From NCBI RefSeq assembly GCF_014205845.1, contig NZ_JACHCR010000031.1, positions 14,978 through 78,977 of the forward strand: a stretch of 64,000 nucleotides of DNA. The letters run 5' to 3'. Shown here in pieces: positions 1 through 9,722 of this stretch. The notes below the pieces were generated by a model. That model was not told where the DNA came from. It worked only from the letters and a program-made list of their open reading frames with translations, and did no database searches. The position numbers and the translations under genes are program-made. Source of the stretch: Mucilaginibacter cryoferens (GTDB taxonomy: Bacteria; Bacteroidota; Bacteroidia; Sphingobacteriales; Sphingobacteriaceae). Each line of letters opens with the position of its first letter. The first letter of the stretch is position 1.

Positions 1-1094
1 TTAAAGCCGGAAATACCTTCTTTTACAAAGCTTTTCTCATGGTAATCGGCGAAAATTTTACGTGCCGCAGTGTCGGCAAAATCCGGTACCAACCCGTTCC
101 ATACCAGGTAATTGCCCGCTTTATTCCTTAAAGACTCATAGAGTGGCGATTTAGGGGATACAAAGGCATGCTCCCATAAATTTATATGAAATCCCTCATG
201 TTTCATGCTATCAATGAACGCCTCCGGCGAAGGAAAATAATCTTTACTCCATACATAAGAGCAGGAATAGGCTGCTGTTTGCCATTTCGGCTCAATGCCC
301 AATACGTCGCAAGGGATATGGTTATTCCGAAAATAAGCAGCCATTTTTTCTACTTGCTGCTGGTTAAAGTCTGCTTTTACGCGATATTTAATGCCAAGGC
401 CCCAAATAGCGGGTAAAGCCCCCCCGCCGGCAAATAAATTATACCGCTGCATCACATTTTTCAGGTCAGGCCCCTCAAAAACAAATACCTCTATCCCTTT
501 AGCACCCGGAATATCGACGGTTACATTACCTGATGTTTTGTTATCATTTTGATAGAGTTCCTGTACAGAATTGGCACCTTTATTTGTTGTAGTGGAGGCT
601 GTATTATGGTTACTTAACCTGGCGGTATTGCCGCAATAAAAAGTAGCGTAACGCGCTGTGTTAATTAGAATACCATAACCTTTATTGGAAACATAAAACG
701 TTGTGGGTCCATGTGTATACCCTAGGTCATTCAACGGGTTATCATTGACAATTGGTCTTATTTTTAATCCTCGCTGATTGAAGGAGCCTATTTGCATGCC
801 AAAGCCATACAATTGTTCACTGTCGTCGAGCGGGATTTCTACAATTGCGCCCCTGTTATTTACACTTATTTTGATGTCGTTAATATCGAATGGCAGCTTG
901 CCTGCTGGCAATTCGCCCAGCGCTGTTTTCACGGGCAATTCCTCACAAAAGCTGTAAGGGGTAAATTTATCCGCGATGCCCGATGAGATCTTTTTTACAC
1001 CCGGCGCCAGGCTTTCAACCTGCGCATCTGCTTTGATAACAATGGCCTGGATAAGTATGAATAAGGTTAAAAAACGAATTTTATATTTTTTCAT
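1..1094 (-). CDS. GH31 family alpha-glycosidase, 3' end outside window
   Basis: This gene runs off the left edge, so only about 364 N-terminal residues are visible. A signal peptide ending near ADAQ points to periplasm or outer membrane. An N-terminal galactose-mutarotase-like region (LYGFGMQIGSFNQRG) is followed by the start of a (beta/alpha)8 barrel with LWGLGIKYR, GIEPKWQ and LWEHAFVSPKSP, which are typical of secreted Bacteroidota GH31 enzymes. GH31 members remove alpha-linked glucose, xylose or galactose. The catalytic aspartates would lie beyond KEGISGF at the edge, so activity and specificity cannot be judged. It is the last visible gene of the first PUL and follows the 713-aa glycosidase-like gene by about 30 bp, probably in the same transcript. 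The family call is firm; the substrate is unknown. Confidence 0.85.
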   Translation of the reverse strand, partial: MKKYKIRFLTLFILIQAIVIKADAQVESLAPGVKKISSGIADKFTPYSFCEELPVKTALGELPAGKLPFDINDIKISVNNRGAIVEIPLDDSEQLYGFGMQIGSFNQRGLKIRPIVNDNPLNDLGYTHGPTTFYVSNKGYGILINTARYATFYCGNTARLSNHNTASTTTNKGANSVQELYQNDNKTSGNVTVDIPGAKGIEVFVFEGPDLKNVMQRYNLFAGGGALPAIWGLGIKYRVKADFNQQQVEKMAAYFRNNHIPCDVLGIEPKWQTAAYSCSYVWSKDYFPSPEAFIDSMKHEGFHINLWEHAFVSPKSPLYESLRNKAGNYLVWNGLVPDFADTAARKIFADYHEKSFVKEGISGF

Positions 1095-1126
1095 ATGAAC
1101 TTTAAATGTATATATATAGACTTTAT

Positions 1127-3268
1127 TTATGGGGCTTTCTTTAAATCCTCCCATTTAACAACCCAGGAACCATTTTTCGGCCATCCGGGTTCCGGTATAT
1201 TGTTGTCACCGTCCCAACCCGCTGTCATCATCGCCACAGCGTATAACAAACCGCCATTTGAAGGAATATAAGGGTAAGGGTTTCCCCCCCCAACGAAACC
1301 ATAGTCATCAAAGGCGAATCTTTTGGATGGATGCAAAAGCATATCCACCGCATCTTTAGGGTGGCCAAGCCTTGCTGCGCACATCGCAACCATCGGAAAG
1401 TCCCAGCCCCAGCATTTATCAAATTGCCAAACCGACTTCACCTTTTGGTAGGTTTTTTCCATGATTTTTGGATCGGTGCCATAGCCAGGCAGCATCCCGA
1501 AAACGCCGGTCATAGCTGGGTGCTCATAGTTGTATTTTGTCCACATGCTATCGATATTTTCCCATTGCTGGTACAGGCTGTCCTTCATCGGCAATGGCGC
1601 CAGTTGCTTTAGGACACCATCCCATTTCGGGTTTGGGCACAGCTTAAGTTTCTTGCGCCATTGTTGCGCGGTTTGCAAACCGAATCGCCAATAGGCCAAC
1701 TCAAATGCGGGATCCTGCGCTGTTAGCGCGTCGTTGTTTTCAGGTACTGTTTTTATGGGCGGCCCCAACACGTATTCATTCCTGCGGGTGTCAAGGAATG
1801 CGTAGGACGCTAAAAAATCTCCTGTTTGTTCAACGATCCGGTCCCATTTCTTTAACGTTTCTAAGGTCGGGTGGGCGCGGTAATCCAATTCGGCAAAAAA
1901 GATAGGATGCGGTTGCTGCCAGACTAGGAAGGCATGGGTTACATCGGGCCATTCCCGTCCGTCAGGACCGGTACATTTTGGCCATCTGGCGCCAGCATAA
2001 CCTTGTAGTTTCGCCCGTTTTAATGACGATGTTAAGTTATCGGAATAAACGTGAAGGCTGTTATTTAACAAGGGCCAGCGATCCCACAACGCATAATGGG
2101 CAGCGTGCCACCAATACATTTCATAGTGAAACCTCCCGTACCAACTGTTATTCACCAGGCCGGTTTCCTGCGGCGGGTAATTGCCGGCAGCATTTATCGC
2201 CATTATATATTGCGATAAAACAATTCGTCTTTCCAGTTCGAACCAGCGGGGATCTTTACTTTCAGAGAGATCTACAGCGCCCCCGCTTTTCCAGAAGACA
2301 GGCCAGTGAGCCATGCTTCTTACTTTTACCAAAGAAAAGGCAGGTAAGATGTAATCAATTTTTGATGGTGAAAAAGCAAAAACATATTCTACCGAAGTTT
2401 CATTTTTTCCGGGATAGAAAACATACCGGTGATCCTTTTGTCTTTTTGCCTTACCATTTCCTGTCCATTTGCAGGCTACCTGGTAAGTGGTGCTATCCAA
2501 TTTCCGATTAAAAATAACCGAATTTTTATTTATTGGATTTAATTTCGTTTGATGTAACGCAAGGTTATTATAATCAGAACCGTCGCTAAAATAGTCAAGG
2601 CTGGCATAAGGAAATTCTATAAAAACACCTAACCGGCCCTTTTGGATCATTACAGATTCAATCCTGAAACTAATAATGTCTTTATCAGGCCCACAGACCG
2701 TTGTGACTTTTACGTTTTGCCCCTCAATTGTAAAGTTGCTTACTGTGATACCTGTCCACAAGTCTAGATACTGAACCGGGTTGTGAAGATCATTTATTTT
2801 CGCCATGCTGCCATCTTCCTTTTTCAACAACAATCCTATCCTTCCTAAGTTGAAACGGTGGGGATTACTTGAAAGCCATTGCGTTAATGCAGCTTGCTTT
2901 CGATCTGGAAGATCATAAGCAACCATCCTGCCATGTGTGTTAACAAGCGTTTGTTTAAACGAATCCGCAGTAAAACCTTTTGGCGGTTCAGTGCTATGCC
3001 ATCCCCAGTGCGACATCGTGGTAAACTGATCGTTAAACGTCTGCATGCCGGTAATATCAAACCCATAGGCAAAATCTCCGTTTCCTACTTGCATAGGGCC
3101 GGCCAACTGCGGATTGGTGATCCTAATATTATGCCTACTCACCAACGCTTTACGGTTGATAGTACCTGTTTTGAGTTCCTGAGCTTTAGCATTTAGCCCG
3201 AAAAAAACAGGAAGCAGAAAAATGTATTTTTTTATTTTTTTAAGAGGTCTGCTTAAAATATAATCCAT
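1127..3268 (-). CDS. secreted (alpha/alpha)6 glycoside hydrolase-like protein
   Basis: This is a 713-aa exported protein with a signal peptide ending near GLNAKAQ. The N-terminal third looks like a beta-sandwich (GPMQVGNGDFAYGFDITGM). The middle has WYGRFHYEMYWWH and GARWPKCTGPDGREWP, the pattern seen in six-hairpin glycosidases of the GH65/GH95 type. The later HAFLVWQQPHPIFFAELDYR and CWGWDFPMVAMCAARLG are also characteristic of such barrels. I cannot place it in a numbered CAZy family. It probably acts with the GH31 enzyme on glycan imported by the adjacent SusC/D pair. The gene sits between susD and the GH31 gene on one strand. It is full length with no internal damage. The function is inferred from fold-like motifs and context. 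Confidence 0.7.
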   Translation of the reverse strand: MDYILSRPLKKIKKYIFLLPVFFGLNAKAQELKTGTINRKALVSRHNIRITNPQLAGPMQVGNGDFAYGFDITGMQTFNDQFTTMSHWGWHSTEPPKGFTADSFKQTLVNTHGRMVAYDLPDRKQAALTQWLSSNPHRFNLGRIGLLLKKEDGSMAKINDLHNPVQYLDLWTGITVSNFTIEGQNVKVTTVCGPDKDIISFRIESVMIQKGRLGVFIEFPYASLDYFSDGSDYNNLALHQTKLNPINKNSVIFNRKLDSTTYQVACKWTGNGKAKRQKDHRYVFYPGKNETSVEYVFAFSPSKIDYILPAFSLVKVRSMAHWPVFWKSGGAVDLSESKDPRWFELERRIVLSQYIMAINAAGNYPPQETGLVNNSWYGRFHYEMYWWHAAHYALWDRWPLLNNSLHVYSDNLTSSLKRAKLQGYAGARWPKCTGPDGREWPDVTHAFLVWQQPHPIFFAELDYRAHPTLETLKKWDRIVEQTGDFLASYAFLDTRRNEYVLGPPIKTVPENNDALTAQDPAFELAYWRFGLQTAQQWRKKLKLCPNPKWDGVLKQLAPLPMKDSLYQQWENIDSMWTKYNYEHPAMTGVFGMLPGYGTDPKIMEKTYQKVKSVWQFDKCWGWDFPMVAMCAARLGHPKDAVDMLLHPSKRFAFDDYGFVGGGNPYPYIPSNGGLLYAVAMMTAGWDGDNNIPEPGWPKNGSWVVKWEDLKKAP

Positions 3269-3326
3269 TTTAATTTTTTATCAGTTTCTCAGAAATGAAA
3301 CCATTCCGAAAGCGATTGATTAAATA

Positions 3327-3356
3327 GCAAGGTAGCTATAATTAAAGCTACCTTGC
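3327..3356. promoter_or_regulatory. 11-bp perfect hairpin between susD and downstream enzymes
   Basis: GCAAGGTAGCT (3327-3337) and its exact complement AGCTACCTTGC (3346-3356) enclose an 8-nt AT loop. It lies in the gap between the susD stop and the start of the glycosidase-like gene. No strong T-run follows on the minus strand, so a partial terminator or an mRNA processing/stability hairpin is more likely than a full stop. Hairpins at this place commonly let susCD be expressed above downstream enzymes; that role is an inference here. Confidence 0.6.
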
Positions 3357-3405
3357 ATACCTGACAATTGCCGTGCTTAGTTATACTTTTATATAGGGAA
3401 ATTCC

Positions 3406-5034
3406 TCAATATCCCGGGTTCTGTTTTAACGAGCCTAAACTTTTAGCAACTTCAGAACGCGGTATCGGCATAAGGTAATGTTGCGGTGAAAACGACCTTG
3501 CCTCAAGCGTTTGTATCTGGTAAACCTTGCTTCCGTTAGTCTGCTTGGTTATGTGCATGCGGAGTATAGGGATATTTTCAGTAACATCTGCTATTTTCCA
3601 GCGGCGCACATCAAAGAAGCGAAGTTCTTCAAATGCCAGTTCAACCCGGCGCTCATTTTGAATTCTTGCCCTTAAGGCATCCCCTACATCTGTTACCGGG
3701 GGCATATTTACGCTGGAGCGTGTGCGAACCATATTAATATATTGACGGGCAACAGCTTCATTACCCAATTCAAATTCTGCTTCAGCATAGTTAAGAAGCA
3801 CTTCTCCATAGCGGAAAAATATCCAGGGGTTAGTGGGTTTTAATGTTGAACCAGAAGGCGGGATACTCTCAACAACTCCCTTCTTATAAGCATAAGAAGT
3901 TAGCGACGCATTCCATGGCTGGATGCTACTTCCAGGAGAGTCAAATCCTCCGTCAAATGTTTCAGTCACCCGTCCTTGCCAAACTGAACCATCGTGCAAT
4001 ATGGAGGCGTCAAGCCTTGGGTCGCGGCCAACATAGGGATTATTAGGGTCATAACCTGATCCGGGGTTCAGCACAAGGCTGCCATCGGGTTGTTCAATGT
4101 ATGGCCGCATACCGGTGGCTGCCATTTCATAAGCATTAACCTGATTTTGAGATGGATTTTGGGAAGTCCACCCATTGGAACCATTGCGACCTTCCTCCAA
4201 TGAAAAATTGGATGAGTTCGCCTGGGTGAAATACCGTGCAAAAATAATCTCCTTATTATCTCCCAGAAATGTGCCCTGGTAATCCGGATTTAGCGAATAG
4301 CCGAGGTTTAGCAATGCTGCCGACGCATCAGCGGCAGCCTGCCATTTAGCCTGATCATGATTTGGATTGTTCAGCAGGCTGGCATCATAAAGCAATACGC
4401 GTGCTTTAAGTGCCAGGCAGGCATTTGCAGAAGCCCTTCCTGCTTCACTCGCCGGCTGATCGGGAGGCAACTGGGCGACAGCGGCGTCCAGTTCCGAATC
4501 GATAAATTTTACGCAGTCATCGTAGGAAGACTGTGTAACCTTAAAATTATCATGCAAGTTGAAAACTTTGGTAATAATAGGTACTCCACCATAACGCCAG
4601 ATCAGATTGGCATAGATATAGGCTCTCAGGAATCTCATTTCCGCCATCGCCCCTGTTTTAAAGGTAGCATCAACGGAAGCAGCATCTATCTTTGAGAAGA
4701 AAACGTTGATATTATAAATATAGCTGTAAGCAAAGTCCCAGTAATTAATCTTGTTTGAAAAATTGGTAACATTGTCTTGCGTCAATTGCCCGCTTTGTAC
4801 CATATACAAGTTCCCGAATTGATGGATATTGAAGGCTTCGTCATCTGCCGCAGGCAACAAATCCTGCTGGTATCCATGTAACAATACCGCATATTGTGCA
4901 TTAACATAAAGCTGGATAAGGTTCTGATTACTCCAGGTATTGGCATCAGATATTGTATTCAAGGGTGTTAATTCAAGTTTATTACAGGACGTTGCCGTAA
5001 AAACAATAATTAATATATAAATAATTTTTTTCAT
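3406..5034 (-). CDS. SusD-like outer membrane glycan-binding lipoprotein
   Basis: This 542-aa protein is a RagB/SusD family surface lipoprotein that binds glycan and forms the lid of the adjacent SusC transporter. The start at 5034 gives a clean type II signal (MKKIIYILII, lipobox ATSC). A start 11 codons upstream would overlap the end of susC and spoil the signal. The N-terminal LELTPLNTISDANTW and the middle AEMRFLRAYIYANLIWRYG are typical of the TPR-like SusD core. The C-terminal WIFFRYGEVLLNYAEAEFELG, RNERRVELAFEELRFFDVRRW and HYLMPIPRSEV are family hallmarks. It begins 10 bp after susC, so the two are surely co-transcribed. The glycan cannot be read from sequence. Confidence 0.93.
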   Translation of the reverse strand: MKKIIYILIIVFTATSCNKLELTPLNTISDANTWSNQNLIQLYVNAQYAVLLHGYQQDLLPAADDEAFNIHQFGNLYMVQSGQLTQDNVTNFSNKINYWDFAYSYIYNINVFFSKIDAASVDATFKTGAMAEMRFLRAYIYANLIWRYGGVPIITKVFNLHDNFKVTQSSYDDCVKFIDSELDAAVAQLPPDQPASEAGRASANACLALKARVLLYDASLLNNPNHDQAKWQAAADASAALLNLGYSLNPDYQGTFLGDNKEIIFARYFTQANSSNFSLEEGRNGSNGWTSQNPSQNQVNAYEMAATGMRPYIEQPDGSLVLNPGSGYDPNNPYVGRDPRLDASILHDGSVWQGRVTETFDGGFDSPGSSIQPWNASLTSYAYKKGVVESIPPSGSTLKPTNPWIFFRYGEVLLNYAEAEFELGNEAVARQYINMVRTRSSVNMPPVTDVGDALRARIQNERRVELAFEELRFFDVRRWKIADVTENIPILRMHITKQTNGSKVYQIQTLEARSFSPQHYLMPIPRSEVAKSLGSLKQNPGY

Positions 5035-5044
5035 GTCTTTAATA

Positions 5045-8000
5045 TTAAAAGGTTGCATTAATTCCAAAACTAATTACACGCTGTGGCGGGTAATACCAGT
5101 AATCTGTAGTTTCCGGATCAAATCCCAGGGCTTTCATGTGATCATAAATCAGGAATAAATTACTTGCGCTGACAGAAAACCGTAAATTTTTCATGCCTAT
5201 GCTTTTGATTATATCTTGAGGTAAGTTGTAACCGAAGGATACATTCTTAACTCTTAAAAAACCTGCATTAATAAGCCATTGGGTGGAGTTTATCGTATTG
5301 TTATTAAAGTTTTCATAGCTTGCCCTTGGCATGGTCGCATTCGTATTAGCAGGTGTCCAACGGTCAGTTGCCCTCCAATTTAAGAAATTGCCTAATGAGT
5401 AACTCATTACGGGGAAATAACCGCCAAAAAACTGTTTGGCATCTGCCTGTCCTTGCAAGAGAATGGATAGATCGAACCCTTTGTATTTAAAATTGGAATT
5501 CAACCCAAAGGTCATCTGCGGAACATTTGTTTGATTTTCGAGGATCTGATCGCGTGAGTCAATACTTCCGTCATGATTTATATCTGCATATTTAATATCC
5601 CCCGGTACTGTACCCGGCATGTGCGGATAGGCATTAATGTCTGCCTGATTTTTAAAAATTCCAATAGCATCATAATAAAGGCCGGCCCCTATCGGATGGC
5701 CTACTGCCAGTTGATAGGGCTCTAATCCAGGTTGCGCATTTCCATAAATAACCGTATTCCTCGCAAAAGCAATATTCCCAGAAAAGCTGTATTGGAATTT
5801 GTGTTGATTATTGGTATGGCTCAAAACCAACTCAAAACCTTTATTATCGACAATTCCAATATTTTCATCCGGTAATGTTAACCCTGTATAACCAGGGACA
5901 GTTGATGCCGCCGTAGTTAAAATGTCAGATCTTCTTGTTTTGAAATAGTCGAATGTAACACCTAAAAGGCCGTTCCAGAGCGTTGCGTCTAACCCTATAT
6001 TGCCTGTTTTCGCTGTTTCCCAAGTAATATTGGGGTTAGGTACTCCTGTTTGCACCAGGCCAATAACATTGCTTCCGCCTATTACGTAGTTATTTCCATA
6101 TCCGTAATTAGTTAAATACTGGAATGGGTTTACCAAGTCATTACCCATGACGCCGTAAGAGGCGCGGAGCTTGAGTTCATTCACAAAAGTGTACTTTTTC
6201 ATAAACTGTTCCTCCGATATTCGCCAACCGGCAGACGCACTTGGAAAATAGCCCCACCTTTTATCGGCAGGAAAATTTGGAGATCCGTCACGTCTCATTG
6301 TAAATTCAGCCAAGTATTTTCCGGCATAATCATAATTTACCCTTCCAAATTCGTTTTGGCGGGCCGTTTGTGAGGCGGAACCGTTGTTGGACTGTTGGGT
6401 GGGGTCACTGCTGCCTGCAAATATTTGTGGCAACACAGTTGATGGAAAATTACTTCTGTAGGCCTCATCGAAATTGCTGTTTGTTGTAGTTTGTTCATAA
6501 CCCAGCAATACTTTTATATTATGCAGTCCAAATTTTCGCTCATAATGAATTTTTGTGGTTAGATAAAGCAAAGAACCAAGCGTTATGTTATCATCTAATG
6601 TCGCCAGGTCCGTTCCCATCCCGGTACGGCCTTTCGTTAAGGCGCCGGTAGTAGCATCCTTGTAATAAACAAAGTCCGGCTCCTGGAAAGTTTTTACAAA
6701 ATTACTATTGGGATCATAACTGCCGCTGCCTTCTATCGATAAACCTTTTACCCAGGGCAATTCCCAATTTATATAACCTGTGCTTTGAAAGGTATTTACG
6801 GTCTGCCTTTGATACCCGGCGTTATCACTTGCCCAGTTGACAATATTTTCACTACCTCTAAGTGGCTGAAGATCTTTGGTCCCAGGCCAGTAAGGCTGCC
6901 AGTTCGGCTGATACAGAAAAATATGACTATTCAATTGGTTCGCGCTATTATAAGGGAAATGATTATTATCTACCCTGCCTGATAAATTCAATCCCACCTT
7001 CAGATATTTTGTTACCTGAATCCCAATATTTGCCCTAAGATTATATTGTTTTATATTTTCAGTACCGAAGTTATATTGCCCATCCTGGTAAACCTGGCCA
7101 AACGATAAAAAATAAGTTGTACCACTATTACCACCCGAAACAGATAAATTAGCCCTATGTTGTGGGGTCCAATTTTTAACAATAAATTTATACCAGTCTG
7201 TATTTGGAAAATCAGGATCATTCCCGGCTTTGTATTTTTCCAAATCTGCGGCTGAATAAGCCGGCGCCAGGCCTTGCTGCGCATTAATTTCATTTGATAC
7301 CTGACCAAAAGTATAGGAATCTGCCATGATTGGATTTCTTGTAGCTTGGCTTAACCCTTCATTATACGAAAAATCAATTTTAGGTGCAGAACCAAGACTT
7401 CCTTTTTTTGTGGTTACCAATATTACTCCGTTTGCGGCCTGAGCGCCATAAATTGCTGCCGATGCATCCTTTAATACGGATATGCTTTCTATATCATTAG
7501 GGTTTAGTTCACCTAAGCCGCCTCTTTCAACGCCGTCAATAATGACAAGTACTGAGGTATTACCCGTTGTGCTCATGCCCCTGATATAAATTGACGGATC
7601 ACTTCTTCCCGGCTCACCTGTTGGAGAATTTATAATAACTCCAGGCAATTGCCCGGCAAGTGAACTTGCCACATTAATAGCCGGGCTTTTAACAATATCG
7701 GCCCCCTTAACTTCAACTACGGAACCTGTTAGTGTGGCTTTTTTTTGTGTACCATAGCCCACAACCACGACTTCATTGAGGCTGCCGGGGCTGGCTGTAA
7801 GCGCTATATTAATAATGCGGCTGGCGCCAATGTTGACTTCTTTGGTCTGGTAGCCAATAAAAGAAAAAACCAGCGTTGTCGCTTCCTCCGGCACCTGTAG
7901 AGTATAACTTCCATCTGCATTAGTAGAGGTGGCCAGGTTAGTCCCTTTTACTTTTACTGTCACACCGGACATGCGCTGTCCTTGTTCGTCGGTGACATTA

Positions 8001-8191
8001 CCCCGGACTTCCGTTAAAAAGCTAACCCGTTTAAGGGCTGCCAAATAGTTGGCATCGAGTTTGCCATAGGCCTTGTGGCGATCAACTGATGCTGTTGCAG
8101 GGGCAGCTGCGACCACCCCAAACAGCGTTCCGCCCGAAAGCAAGACCATTACGGCACCTCGGGTACATTTGTGTAAAATTTTTTTGTCCAT
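5045..8191 (-). CDS. SusC/RagA family TonB-dependent outer membrane transporter
   Basis: This 1048-aa protein is the transporter half of the first SusCD pair and imports oligosaccharides using TonB energy. After the signal peptide there is a carboxypeptidase-regulatory-like domain (VRGNVTDEQGQRMSGVTVKV to about residue 135), then a plug domain with VVVGYGTQKK, ADIVKSPAINVASSLAGQ, PSIYIRGM and SVLKDASAAIYGAQAANG. The rest is the 22-strand barrel, ending in the aromatic-terminated GINATF expected for outer membrane insertion. No STN domain is present, so it is not the anti-sigma-interacting type; control is more likely by the divergent AraC gene. Length and motifs are normal for SusC. Confidence 0.95.
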   Translation of the reverse strand: MDKKILHKCTRGAVMVLLSGGTLFGVVAAAPATASVDRHKAYGKLDANYLAALKRVSFLTEVRGNVTDEQGQRMSGVTVKVKGTNLATSTNADGSYTLQVPEEATTLVFSFIGYQTKEVNIGASRIINIALTASPGSLNEVVVVGYGTQKKATLTGSVVEVKGADIVKSPAINVASSLAGQLPGVIINSPTGEPGRSDPSIYIRGMSTTGNTSVLVIIDGVERGGLGELNPNDIESISVLKDASAAIYGAQAANGVILVTTKKGSLGSAPKIDFSYNEGLSQATRNPIMADSYTFGQVSNEINAQQGLAPAYSAADLEKYKAGNDPDFPNTDWYKFIVKNWTPQHRANLSVSGGNSGTTYFLSFGQVYQDGQYNFGTENIKQYNLRANIGIQVTKYLKVGLNLSGRVDNNHFPYNSANQLNSHIFLYQPNWQPYWPGTKDLQPLRGSENIVNWASDNAGYQRQTVNTFQSTGYINWELPWVKGLSIEGSGSYDPNSNFVKTFQEPDFVYYKDATTGALTKGRTGMGTDLATLDDNITLGSLLYLTTKIHYERKFGLHNIKVLLGYEQTTTNSNFDEAYRSNFPSTVLPQIFAGSSDPTQQSNNGSASQTARQNEFGRVNYDYAGKYLAEFTMRRDGSPNFPADKRWGYFPSASAGWRISEEQFMKKYTFVNELKLRASYGVMGNDLVNPFQYLTNYGYGNNYVIGGSNVIGLVQTGVPNPNITWETAKTGNIGLDATLWNGLLGVTFDYFKTRRSDILTTAASTVPGYTGLTLPDENIGIVDNKGFELVLSHTNNQHKFQYSFSGNIAFARNTVIYGNAQPGLEPYQLAVGHPIGAGLYYDAIGIFKNQADINAYPHMPGTVPGDIKYADINHDGSIDSRDQILENQTNVPQMTFGLNSNFKYKGFDLSILLQGQADAKQFFGGYFPVMSYSLGNFLNWRATDRWTPANTNATMPRASYENFNNNTINSTQWLINAGFLRVKNVSFGYNLPQDIIKSIGMKNLRFSVSASNLFLIYDHMKALGFDPETTDYWYYPPQRVISFGINATF

Positions 8192-8469
8192 ACTTTAAGA
8201 ATTTAATTGGTTTATAAAACCAGGTCGGAACTAGGAAATCTTTGGCAGCTGCATTTAACTGCGAGCCAAGACAACCGTTATTCAGTTCTGGGCAATTTGG
8301 TTTACGCCGTTAGCGCGCTTTAGAATTCAAAAGTATAATACAGGGGTGTTGTAGCATTTATACGAAAGTGGCGATTGTTTGACCTTTTTGATATATTTTA
8401 AAAAATACAGAAGATTAAGAATGGTTGATTTGTATATGCGGAGCAAGAAATTTAATTGACCGTAATAAG

Positions 8470-8512
8470 TAGAACATTTGGCCAATCCGGAAAAAGGGAA
8501 AAAAATGTTCTA
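8470..8512. promoter_or_regulatory. candidate operator in the susC/araC divergent region
   Basis: The 8192-8825 gap between divergent susC and araC is very AT-rich and holds no gene. Within it TAGAACATTT (8470-8479) and its exact inverse AAATGTTCTA (8503-8512) lie 33 bp apart centre to centre, and a third TAGAACAT occurs at 8652-8659. The GTTCTA core also occurs in the 21-bp-spaced repeats before glcG, next to another AraC gene. A binding site for the AraC regulator encoded at 8826 is inferred. No clear TAnnTTTG promoter box could be fixed in this gap. Confidence 0.4.
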
Positions 8513-8825
8513 ATTAAAGGGTTTGATATACTAAGAGGAGATGTCGGTAAAATCGAGTAGAATATTTTAGACTCGACATTATGCATGAATATTTTGCACT
8601 TTCTGATATTTGAAATCTATGAAAAAAACGCAATAATTGTTATAATTAAAATAGAACATCGATTTTTTAAATAAAAATTTAAAAATCCTCATCTTAACAT
8701 AACAAAATGTTAAATAAACATCTAAAATTTCTCAGGGGCTTTGATTGGAACAATTACGCTATTTCTAAACTTATTATTAATTTGTATTTAATAACTGAAT
8801 ACGATTGATTTTCATTTGGTTGACA

Positions 8826-9722
8826 ATGATTAATTACCGCAAATATTTGAATGTGAATGACCATGACAGAAAATGGAATTTTTATATTAATACCATTGGG
8901 TCAGCTTCTGTGAGTCCGAACAAGGATTATCCAAATAACCGCGCCCATCCGGTGGATCATTTACTAACATGGGATAAAGGCCGCATATTGAATGGATACT
9001 ACATTGTCTTCATTAGTCGAGGCGAAGGTGTACTTGAAACTGCCCGAACCGAATCCGCCACAATTAATGCAGGCACATGTTTTTTTTTATTTCCTGGTAT
9101 CTGGCATCGGTACAAACCTAACACCCGGAGCGGTTGGGAAGAATATTGGGTTGGATTTAATGGAAATTTCCCAGCAGGCCTAGTAAATAGCGGGATTCTT
9201 AACCCCGACAACCCTTTTGTTGAAGTAGGGCTCAATGAAGATTTGTTATCATTGTTTCATCTGCTCATTAAAACAGTGTCGTCAATCGAACCGGGCTATC
9301 AGCAAATAGCTGCCGGTATTACCTTACAAATGCTAGGAATTATTCATGCCGCATCAAAATACCGTTCGTTGTCTATTCCGAGCGAATCCAGACTCATGTC
9401 AAAAGCCAAATTCATGTTACAAGAAACAATTGACCGCCCCGTAAACATGGAAGAATTCGTAAGAGAACTTCCTATGGGCTATTCTAAATTTCGAAAACTA
9501 TTTAAAAGTAAGTGTGGCATATCGCCAAATCAATATCATCTCAATCTTCGTTTAGACAAAGCAAAAGAAATGATGATAACAACAAATTTGTCCGTCAATG
9601 AGATTGCCGATCAGACGGGTTTTGATTCCATATTTTACTTTTCAAGGGTTTTCAAAAAGAAAACGGGCTTATCACCGAGAAACTTTCGCGAGCACCAATC
9701 ATCTGTTTCGAGTGCAAATTAA
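8826..9722 (+). CDS. AraC family transcriptional regulator
   Basis: This 298-aa regulator has an N-terminal cupin-like sugar-sensing region (GYYIVFISRGEGVL, GTCFFLFPGIWHRYKPN, WEEYWVGFNG) and a C-terminal AraC double helix-turn-helix. The latter has LDKAKEMMITTNLSVNEIA, then GFDSIFYFSRVFKKKTG and the usual LSPRNFRE end. The ATG at 8826 is preferred over a TTG seven codons upstream. It is divergent from susC and overlaps the next gene by 11 bp. The layout suggests it senses a sugar from the first PUL and controls both susC and its own operon; this is inferred from context. The family is certain. Confidence 0.92.
   Translation: MINYRKYLNVNDHDRKWNFYINTIGSASVSPNKDYPNNRAHPVDHLLTWDKGRILNGYYIVFISRGEGVLETARTESATINAGTCFFLFPGIWHRYKPNTRSGWEEYWVGFNGNFPAGLVNSGILNPDNPFVEVGLNEDLLSLFHLLIKTVSSIEPGYQQIAAGITLQMLGIIHAASKYRSLSIPSESRLMSKAKFMLQETIDRPVNMEEFVRELPMGYSKFRKLFKSKCGISPNQYHLNLRLDKAKEMMITTNLSVNEIADQTGFDSIFYFSRVFKKKTGLSPRNFREHQSSVSSAN

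Noticed and set aside
9598..9711. Upstream extension of the TIM-barrel gene to an ATG at 9598
   Set aside because: These residues lie within the AraC helix-turn-helix in another frame and do not fit the enzyme family; the GTG at 9712 begins the conserved part.
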